Shown: one piece after another, positions 51,101-60,100 of the stretch
How the letters are laid out: each line of letters opens with the position of its first letter
Position numbering within the stretch: position 1 is the first letter of the stretch
Source: Winogradskyella pacifica
GTDB lineage: Bacteria; Bacteroidota; Bacteroidia; Flavobacteriales; Flavobacteriaceae
Length of the DNA: 64,000 nucleotides
Direction: 5' to 3'
NCBI RefSeq assembly: GCF_013403915.1
Contig: NZ_JABFDI010000001.1
Location: forward strand, 1 to 64,000
Program-made: the position numbers and the translations under genes
The notes under the pieces: model-generated
Told to the model about the DNA's origin: nothing
The model's input: the letters and a program-made list of their open reading frames with translations, nothing else
The model's database searches: none

Positions 51101-52976
51101 TCGTTCCTCCTAAATTATCTGTAGATATAGTAACAGGCTCATTTAGACTTGTGGTTTGTAATACAGCATCTGTTTGTGCATCATTCCAATTATAAGTTAA
51201 AAAATACCAACCCCCATCTTTATCGACAATAGAAAATCTGGTTTCAATTTTTTTAGTAATTGACGGGTCATTGTCATCTACCTGTAAATCGAATTGTTTA
51301 ATAATCACTGTTCCTGGTGGGAATTCCCAATCACTATATTCAGAATATTTTATTTGTTCGTCAGGGCCACTATGTACTCCATCATTATTAGGTACAGCAA
51401 TCCAACGTCTTTTTAAAGCACCATCAGACCAAAATGATTCATACAACTCATAAGGTACAATCCCATCTATAACTTCTAAAGTAGATAAGTTAGAAAACAC
51501 TCCCGTATTAGAAAGCAATTGTGGCATTGGCACATAACCATTATCGATACCTTCTATTAATTTATGAATATTTCTATTATTACCATGTCGAAGTAAATAC
51601 AATTCACCATCATTATCTTCACCAAATGAAATCACATTTTGTAAAATTGATACCTGTTCGTAATCTCCAGAAATCGTATTTACAGTAAAAATTCCATTTC
51701 TAGTATAATCTGCACAGACGTATTTTCCATATATATCAGGAATAGCGGTTCCTCTATACACAAATCCACCGGCTAAAGCCCTGGCATCATTTCTAGAAAA
51801 CTCAGTTAAAGGTTTTTCGTGTGGCATGCCATCTAACATCGTAGCACAATTGGTATTACGAAACCCGAAACCTTCATATATTGGCCATCCATAATTGGCA
51901 CCTTTTTTAAGTACGTTAACCTCTTCATGTGAGCTCAATCCAACATCACCAATATAAAATTCTCCAGTAACACGGTCTTTCGTCATTCTAAAGGGATTTC
52001 TTAATCCTATACTATAGTATTCTTCATAGCGAGAGCCATCTGGACTCAAAAATGGATTGTCGTTTGGAATCCAATAATTAATCCCTGAGGATTCCCCAGC
52101 ATAGCCCACATCTTGTTTTTTTCGAATTGGAGCATGGCTTTTAGTAGGATCTTTATCTACATCTAATCGTAAAGCTCCGCCATTAAGGTTATCAGTTATG
52201 TCTTGAGCTCGTCTCCAAGACGCTTGATCTCCTATAGTTAAATATAAAAAACCGTCATCACCAAAGTCCATACCACCACCATAGTGCGTTGTTCCATACA
52301 TTCTGATATCAAAAAGATTGAGTCTAGAGCCTGTAATAAAAGATAAATCTGTAGGGTTAACTTCAAAACGTTCTAATATTAATGAGTTCCCTTGGTATTC
52401 ATTTCTATCTTCACTCCACGTACAACTTTGACCTGTGTGAGACCCCACTGGTGGACTATTTTGACCAGCACTATTTTTAGACGTATAATAAACGTAGATA
52501 TAGTTTTTAGGATTTATAGCTGCATTAAAATCAGGATGTAAAGCTAATCCGAGAAATCCACCATCATGAACGATTCCCACATCACTTTTTAAATCCACCA
52601 AGAGGTTTTTGGTTAAGGTTGCTTCATCGTCATCAAACCAATAAATTTCACCATCTAGCTGCGCCAAAATAATTCGATTTTGGTTGGGTACGGTTTTAAA
52701 AACAATAGGAGAGTTAAATATTAAGTTAGGGTAAGCAATTCTATGGGATATGCTTAAATCAATATTAGCTTCGTCAGGAAACGCTAAATTTGCGTATGGC
52801 CCAATAGTTCCGTGGTCTTGTAATGTTAAACCAGGACCTTGTCCGCTGAAGTAAGGAAAGGCACCAAATAATAATAAAGATCCAAAAATTACTATAACAG
52901 ATCTAATCTTAAACGATTTGGACCTGATGAAAAAAAGCACAGATCCAAACGTTTCCTTGTGGGAATAATTTTTCAT
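48102..52976 (-). CDS. Glucose/sorbosone dehydrogenase-diheme cytochrome-T9SS fusion
   Basis: This 1624-residue exported protein has an uncleaved-looking hydrophobic segment at about 26-45. Residues about 60-480 are a PQQ-type glucose/sorbosone dehydrogenase propeller (H-D-G-G-F-L-G-L-A-L-H-P; S-S-H-E-E-V-N). About 490-820 resemble the TIGR03806 family with two haem c motifs, C-R-A-C-H (about 640) and C-A-Y-C-H (about 720). About 830-1010 look like a discoidin/F5-8-type sugar-binding domain. A long beta region and a type A T9SS sorting domain end the protein. It is predicted to be a surface sugar oxidase with built-in electron transfer. Confidence 0.88.
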   Translation of the reverse strand: MKNYSHKETFGSVLFFIRSKSFKIRSVIVIFGSLLLFGAFPYFSGQGPGLTLQDHGTIGPYANLAFPDEANIDLSISHRIAYPNLIFNSPIVFKTVPNQNRIILAQLDGEIYWFDDDEATLTKNLLVDLKSDVGIVHDGGFLGLALHPDFNAAINPKNYIYVYYTSKNSAGQNSPPVGSHTGQSCTWSEDRNEYQGNSLILERFEVNPTDLSFITGSRLNLFDIRMYGTTHYGGGMDFGDDGFLYLTIGDQASWRRAQDITDNLNGGALRLDVDKDPTKSHAPIRKKQDVGYAGESSGINYWIPNDNPFLSPDGSRYEEYYSIGLRNPFRMTKDRVTGEFYIGDVGLSSHEEVNVLKKGANYGWPIYEGFGFRNTNCATMLDGMPHEKPLTEFSRNDARALAGGFVYRGTAIPDIYGKYVCADYTRNGIFTVNTISGDYEQVSILQNVISFGEDNDGELYLLRHGNNRNIHKLIEGIDNGYVPMPQLLSNTGVFSNLSTLEVIDGIVPYELYESFWSDGALKRRWIAVPNNDGVHSGPDEQIKYSEYSDWEFPPGTVIIKQFDLQVDDNDPSITKKIETRFSIVDKDGGWYFLTYNWNDAQTDAVLQTTSLNEPVTISTDNLGGTRTQMWHFPSNTECRACHNEVNKGNLGLKTRYLNTDYTYEETGLERNQLVTLSHLGVIDQSITDTDTEHIITNKSIDDPVASLEERARSYLDLNCAYCHRLDNPIRTSFDLRYYNSLEATGILSTGILTPLEVDPDEKIIYPGDASKSVLYHKINSVDQSIMMPPLAKFEIDEPGVDLIEAWINQLDTDITDITNNPNPMSNLALLPSAIVSGSVGPNADAGRGTPNDILYDPMIKAYKTYSQYAEYGWPYQFNAGTVDEANGFFLNVEWPNPKFVNYITIGGSYSSQPQTNTMWRVSYLREGNWITLDQGKGGWIKSGIYKWGGPTQTPIFAEAIKVVLYSDGINDLYSSHLRGRGGNSGVGDNNPSNPYYNDVNTQTKASLFQFIPYQTKTIIESVVAGIQQTTCDVSNNTYSQDLIVTYTNPPTTGFLEVNGQSFPITTSPQTITLTGLIADGEDVEIKADFTDGYQSVYSSGGTVFTAPENCVDLIIGIDETVIIDADYTVSAVGKIDISEGGSLTITGNLTINGDVILNSISNKFSSLIVEGTSIGNITYKRHVNANNSTTGNDLIATPVSGQTFGDFAIDNNPNLFENPNDNSQKLFGPFDETSGTYIIYATDTNVATNLDLGIGYRAARESLEDALYGTTLTFYGGVETNAVIRNITTSGSSFNGWNLIGNPYTSYIDFDTFFNHNKSQLNGGTYQAIYGYDGNASNGWTVLNNLTTQQLIAPGQGFFVKSKSGGGSIEFTPEMRVGGSSDDFILGRGVSSAHVGYLKLKSSATDSEYFTDIYFNTNASSGLDPGYDAALYNSNISEFSIYTHLVEDNTGVPFMIQALGDTAINNSIIALGVHANQGEEITISVFETDIPEATNVYLEDTSNNTFTLLNAGNYTFTATDDISGTGRFYLRFETDVLSINNSMLLEALKISTNQAQRTIEVTGQLEEQTSFILYDIHGRIMLTNALDIRSTHQSIAVSHLSAGVYIVALETVSGDIRIQKLIIR

Positions 52977-53176
52977 TGTTAAGATAATATGATTAATAGC
53001 GTAATAAACGTACTAATTAATAATCTTAAAAATGAATAATTCCGATGTATGTGTTAGTTAATCGGTTAAAGCATAATTACAACATAATGAGGTGGTTATA
53101 CTTATTAGGCATAAATTTGAAAACAGGTGTTTTATAAAAAATAATTGGTAATCAGTTTATATAAAAGAAATTGAAT

Positions 53177-54160
53177 CTACCTGTAATAACTCTGACTCGT
53201 TCCTTTTGTACATGCACAATTACTAGCACCTTGTAGAAAATCTAAACCAATAGTTACCATATGTGTTCCTGAATTAAAACCAGACAAATCATTTAACGTT
53301 AACTGATATGAATACGCAAAAAAGAATTGATTAAATGTAATACCAGCCATTGGACCTACATTTAAAGGCTTAAAGAATTGATCGTTAAGGAAGCGATATG
53401 ACCCTCCAACAAAATAATAATCTCCTTTTCTATTGAACTTTCTATATTTAAAATTGATATCAGTACTAGATCGTCTATCGCTATCAAACATTTGATAAAA
53501 AACAGAAGGTTCAAATTCTACATCTTTATTGTTTGGACTTTTAATAACGACACCAGAGTATAATTGGTAATTTAGTAATCTACTTGGTTCTAATCCAAGA
53601 AATCCATCGGTATCTTTTTTTATAATGTTATTGGCATTAAAACTTAAGTAAAATGCTTTCCATCGGTATAATAAGCCAGCATCAAAATTGTTATTAGATA
53701 CGCCTCGATCGTCTGTAACAGCCGGATCAACAATAGGTATTTCATAAGTGGTGTTGAAATTTTCTATATCTATTCTAAAATTGTTGATGTTATAAGATAA
53801 TCCAAAGGATAAAAATTGTTTCGTCTTATAGTCTAATGTCAAATGGTGCGCAAAAGAAAACTTAACTCCTTTCTGACGCGTATTTCCATTCTTATCGTTG
53901 TAAGCTGAGATACCAACTCCTGTTCGATTAGAGATTCTAAAATCAGCATAAACAGATTGATTATCTGGTGCATTTTTAATACCAACCCATTGCGTTAATC
54001 CATTTGCTCTAATTTTTAGATTATCTCCAATTCCGGCATAAGTAGGAGAAATTACAAAATCGTTATCTGCCAAATACTGTGTAAATACTGGTAGATTTAA
54101 TTCTTGGCCATAACCGTTTGCGAAGACCAAAAAAAGAATATATAGTGCGAATTTTTTCAT
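53177..54160 (-). CDS. PorP/SprF family type IX secretion membrane protein
   Basis: This 327-residue outer-membrane protein of the PorP/SprF family partners with T9SS substrates such as SprB. It has a signal peptide (about 1-19) and the family start Q-E-L-N-L-P-V-F-T-Q-Y. Multiple beta strands run to the C-terminus, typical of a 14-stranded barrel. It lies 27 bp downstream of the giant SprB-like adhesin, the usual pairing in gliding flavobacteria, so it probably serves that protein's secretion or surface attachment. The terminal C-A-C-T-K is unusual. Confidence 0.94.
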   Translation of the reverse strand: MKKFALYILFLVFANGYGQELNLPVFTQYLADNDFVISPTYAGIGDNLKIRANGLTQWVGIKNAPDNQSVYADFRISNRTGVGISAYNDKNGNTRQKGVKFSFAHHLTLDYKTKQFLSFGLSYNINNFRIDIENFNTTYEIPIVDPAVTDDRGVSNNNFDAGLLYRWKAFYLSFNANNIIKKDTDGFLGLEPSRLLNYQLYSGVVIKSPNNKDVEFEPSVFYQMFDSDRRSSTDINFKYRKFNRKGDYYFVGGSYRFLNDQFFKPLNVGPMAGITFNQFFFAYSYQLTLNDLSGFNSGTHMVTIGLDFLQGASNCACTKGTSQSYYR

Positions 54161-54187
54161 AATGTTATCTTTCTAATTTTATGTCTT

Positions 54188-57100
54188 TTATCTATATAAT
54201 GTAAAATGTCCAACAAATTCTTTATCGTGTGTGGCGTCATTAGTTTGAACTACAAACCAATAATCACCAGAAGGTAATTCTCGACCTTTATATTTTCCAT
54301 CCCAAACCTCACCAACATGGTATGTTGCTACTTTACGACCATAGCGGTCAAAAATATCGAAGGTTAGATTTGGATAATTCTCAGTACAACCTGGTGCCCA
54401 AGTATCAAATTCACCATCTCCATTAGGAGTAAACCAATTAGGAATACAGATTTCTTGAAACTCTAATTCTATTTGTAAAGAGGCATAACAACCACTACTA
54501 TCCATTACTCTAATAGTATATAAGCCTGATTCAAAAATGAAGAATGAATTTTCATTTCCATAATCCTCATCGTTAATAGTGAATTGATAATCACCAGCAC
54601 CTCCAGCGGCATTAATGATATATTCATTTAGTCCTCCCTCAGTAAGAGTTAAGGTTACGGGATCTGCCATTTCAATATCGAAGAATTCAGTTGTCTGAAT
54701 ACATCCATTTGTATGTCTAACATCTATAAAATGATCGATTCCTACTGGTACATTTATAAATGTATTACTCGATTGGTAAGGACCTCCGTTTAATGAATAA
54801 TCTAGTTGCGTAAGATCTTCAATAGAGGCATCCACTGTTACTGTTACACGATTACCTTGTATATTGTTTTCACAAATACTTTCGATTATTATTTCTGGTA
54901 AAATGGTAACAGATTCTGGGAATGTAATATTCCATTCAGACTCACAGCCTGCAGCATCTCTAACAAATACAATATGATCACCACCTTCTAAATTTGTGAA
55001 ATCAAATTCATTTTGTGCAGCACTTCCTGTTGTATAAACACCATCATAATCATCTAAACTCACGCTATAAGGAAGTGTTCCTCCTGAGATAGCAATACTA
55101 AATTCTCCATCTAAATTTCCTGAACATACTTCTGGGAAGAATGAACCTGGAACTATACTCAATACAACTTGCTCAGGCTCTGTGATGGTAACATCAAATC
55201 TTAAGTAACACCCTGACTCATCCATTACAATGATATCATAATCCCCAGGTGCTAAATTCTCAAAAGTATTAGTTTCAAAAAATTGGTTTGACTGTGGTGA
55301 GATAGCATACTTAATAACTCCGGTACCACCTGATGCAGTTACTTCAACCGAACCATTATTATTACCCGCACAGCTTACATTATTTACAACTAGAGTCGCT
55401 TCAATTGGTGTCGCAGGCTCTGTAATACTTATTGGAGTAGACGTCACATCACAATCACCGCTTTCAACAAGAACAACATAATCACCAGCAAAAAGTTCTG
55501 TAAAAAAGCCAGGACTTGTTTGCGGAGCCGTAACAGTGTTACCTAAATTATCTTGTAAAGTATAGGTGTAGTTTCCTAAGCCACCTGTTGCTGACGCTAA
55601 AATAGAACCGTTATTATCACCAAAACAATTAATAACTAAATTGGATGCTTCTAAAGTCACCTCTAAATCTGGTAAAGGATCAACTGTAATTTCATTAGAC
55701 ACGTTAGTAACACAACCGTTAGCATCTCTTACAAAATACGAGTACGTACCATCGGGAACCGAGAATGTTGTAGATGTTGTAAATGTTCCTATAATAGGTG
55801 CAAACGAAGCATTCTCACTATATGAATATAATCCTGTTCCTCCAGTTGCACTTAATGTTAATGTCGATTCTGTTAAACAAGTTTGTGTTGTTGTTCTTAC
55901 TAAACTAGCTTCAACTGGTGTAGGCTCAGTAATAACGATATTTGCAGATGAAAATTCACAATGGAAACCATCTGTAATTCTTACAAAGTAAGTTCCAGGA
56001 CCTAAGTTTTCAAATATATTAGACGTTTGTGGACCAGAAACACTCGGTGTTGGTAAAACAGTGTTTAAGGTATACGTATAATTTGCGCCTTGTCCACCAG
56101 TTACATTGGTAATCGTTATGCTCGCATCTTGATCTCCAAAACAAGATAAAACTGTAGTGTTTGGAGTAAATGTTGCTGCGATTGGATCTGGGGTTTCTAA
56201 TGTAATTGTTTCAGAAACAATACAACCACTTGCATCTCTAGCGTTTACGGTATAAGTTCCGGCAGATAAACCTGTAAATGAACCATTGCTAGAATAAGCC
56301 ACTGTCGCAGCGCCTGTTAATTCATATTCCAAATCTCCCCAACCACCAGTTGCGATTGCAGTTATTGTTCCTTCATTATCATTACAAGTTACATTTGAAG
56401 TTTCTGAAATATTTAATGAGATACCATTAGTTGGAGATGCAATAGTTACACTTGCTGTTGCAGAACATAGAGGAATATCTGTTTCAGTAATCTCTACTGT
56501 AAATGTTCCTGCACTCATACCTGTTACTATAACTGGATTAGTAGAGGTGTTTGCATTTATAATTCCTGTTACTGATGTACCTAAGCTATCAAAGACTTCA
56601 TAGGTATAAGTTCCGGTATAATTTGCGATGTTAATTTCGAATGATCCTGAATTATCTCCAAAACATGTAATGTCCGTTGGAGTTAATGTTACTATAGGAA
56701 GTATCGCTTCTGCAACAGAAACAGACACCTCTTCAGTACAAGACGTTACTGTGTCTGTAATTGTAATAGTATACATTCCTGAAGGTACTCCCGAAAACAC
56801 ATCTCCTGCAAAACTAATCGAAGCAGGATTAGGTAAAATACTATACGTATAAGATCCAGATCCTCCAATAGTAGTCATTGTAATTTCACCATCATCATCA
56901 TTACAAGTTGGTAAAGCTGTTACCTCTGGTATGATAGCTATTGGTGCAACAACATCTACTGAAACGGTGTTACCACAACCATTGACATCATTAATTCTTA
57001 TAGTGTGTGTACCTGAATATAAATTTGAAAGTGTGAATGGAAATGTTTGTGTTTGAAACGCTCCGCCATTAATACTAATACTGTAAGGTGGTACACCAAC

Positions 57101-60100
57101 AGTATCTAATGTTACATCGATTTCATAAGCACCTTCCGCTACTGTACATTGATTATTTAAACTTGCAGAAATAGCAGGAGTAGGATCTGTGTCTATCACT
57201 AAAACAGGACTTGTAACAATACAGTTATAAGCATCCTTCACATGAACATAATAGCTTCCGGCAGCGTTATTAAATGTACTTGAACTATTCCAAGCTGCAT
57301 CTGTAACAAGTGGGGTAGTAGCAGTTGTTGTGATTTGATATTGATAAGGAGGTGTTCCGTTTGAAGCAATAGCGCTAATCACACCAGAATTAGGTTCACA
57401 ATTTGCATTCTGATCCACTGAAGCTGCTAATTCTAATAGAAATGCAGATTCCGTAATATTAAATGGAACTGTTACAATACCACAACCTGCATTAGGTCCT
57501 GATGTTTCACGAATTGAAACAAAGTAATTACCAAATGGAAGTGGGCCAAATTCTAATATATTTAAAGAACCATTAGCAGGTAAAGCAGCAGAACCACTAA
57601 TTCCTGTTGATGTTAAACTTAAAGTATTAAAGATTTCATAGGTGATAGAAACAGGACTTGCGTAAGAACTGTTTACGGTAAATGAAACATTACCATCTGC
57701 ACTTCCTGTACAGGTAATATTGTTAGAACTAACCGCTGTTGCAGTTAATTTTGAGTTAGTAGGAATTGGAATTGTTGCTGGCTCATAATAACTACAGAAT
57801 GTAGAGGCATCATAGACAATAAATGTATATACTACACCAGGTATTAAATTTGTAAATGTTGCAGATTCACTACCAGGAGCATCTTCACTTAACCACGTTC
57901 CAGCCGGATATACAGTACCAGTTCCTTCATAAATACTGAAGAAAAATGGTCCGGCACTAGTTAGAGTAGAGCCAATACTTACTTCTGCTTCACCACCTGT
58001 AGCACAATCGAATGATGGTAAAATATCAATATCTAAATCTGTTGGAGGTGATGCTACTAATACATCTTGAACTAAAATAGAACAACCATTAGCATCAACC
58101 ACATTAATTTGGTAAAGTCCAAAATCAACCACATCAAAACTAACAGATGTTGAGCCCATATTATTAAATTCAGAATTAGAATACCCATTGGTACCTGTAA
58201 CAAAATAGTTATAAGGAGGTGTTCCACCTGTTACAGAGTTTACAATTACTGATCCTTGAGAAACTCCGCCTGCACCACAAGTGATATCAATAGCATTATA
58301 ATCGACAACTATAGGATCTGGTTGGTCTATAGTTACAGTTTCAGTTGCTGTACACAATTTTGCATCTGTAACAGTAACGGTATATATCCCTGCAGGTAAA
58401 CTAGATGTTTGTGTACCGTAATCGTTTCCTGTACTATCAGTTACATTAATTACAAAAGGAGGTGTTCCTACAGACGTATCAATAGTAACATCAATAGCTC
58501 CATTGGTATCTCCATTACATAAAATCTCTTGTGTTTGTACAACCAAACTTAAAGCAGGTAATGATATTGGAGTTACAGTAATTACTGAAGATTCAGCTGA
58601 ACAACCATTTGCATCTGTAATTTGAAGTTGGTACGTTCCGGCAGTTGCTGCACTATAAGTAAACGGTGTTCCTGTTGTACCTAAATCGGTATAAGCTGCT
58701 CCATCTATAGATACTGAATAGGTATAAGGTGCGGCACCAGTAACAGTTCCTGTAAGTACCGCATCTGGTGATGCAGCACAATCTAAATCCTTTGTTAACA
58801 CCACAGATAATGTTGGAGATGGAGTAGGAACAATAGTATGTGATTCACTATATACACAATCGTTTTCATCTTTTACTTGAAAAGTATAAGTTCCAGGTTC
58901 TAAACCTGAAAAATCAGTAGATGTTTGATAAGCAGTTACTGCAGAAGCAGGTGCTGTAATTTGATATTCTAATATGCCGACACCGCCAGTTGTTCCTGTA
59001 ATAGAAATGGTAGCTGTATTAGAAGGACAAGCTACTGGGGAGTTACTAAACGTTAAATCGGTTGGTGGGTTTAATTCGTTAATTGTAATATCAGCCATTG
59101 CAGATGCACAACCCGTTACATCCATTACAATAACGGTATATGTTCCTGCTGATAAATTACTGAAATTAGCATTATTTTGAAATGTTACACCATCAATACT
59201 ATAGGTGTATGGTGCTTGTCCGCCTGTAACTGCTGTAACCGTAATTGCACCGGTTGAAAGACAGGTGTAAGGTGCAGCTAATTCAACTGTACCAGTAATT
59301 GCTGCTGCTGAACCAATTGAAACTGTTTGTGGACTTGATTCACAAACATCGGTACCAGAAGTGTATTCTACTACGACTTCGTAATCTCCGATAGATAATC
59401 CTGTAAATACATTTGAATTCACAAATGTAACTCCGCCATCAATACTATAATTAATACTACTACCATTAGCATTGCTAACATTGATTGTTAATGCACCAGT
59501 GCCATCAGAACCAGCACACGCTATATCAGTTGTATTCACATTAAAATCTGGTCCGGAAATAGCATCAACATTTATAGTAACATCTGTACTACAGTTATTA
59601 GAATCTGTAACGACTACATTATAAACACCTGTTGAACTCACTACAATTTGAGGTGTAGATTGAAAATCTGTAGCACCATTTACAAAGTAATAATAAGGAG
59701 GTGTTCCACCTACAGGATACACTGTAATCTCACCGTCAGAACAATTTAAAGGACTTGTTAAAGCTATAGTTGCTGTTAATATAGGTGGTTCAATAATGGT
59801 AATATCTTCAGTAAATATACAGCCATTCTCAGATTCAATAGTCGCTGTATACGTTCCAGGATTTAAATTTTGGAATGTATAATTATTATCAATAATAGGA
59901 CCAACAGTATTTACTACAGTTGCACCTTGAGAAAGGGTAAATACATATTGCGGATCAGCATCATTAGCGGATAAATGTATACTTCCTTTATCTCCATAAC
60001 AAAGAGGTTGGGTAATAGTTGTAGAACCAGTAAATTCTCTATCTCTAATTTGCACACTAGGAACAGTAAACACACAAGGGTTTGTTGTTAAGTCTATTTG

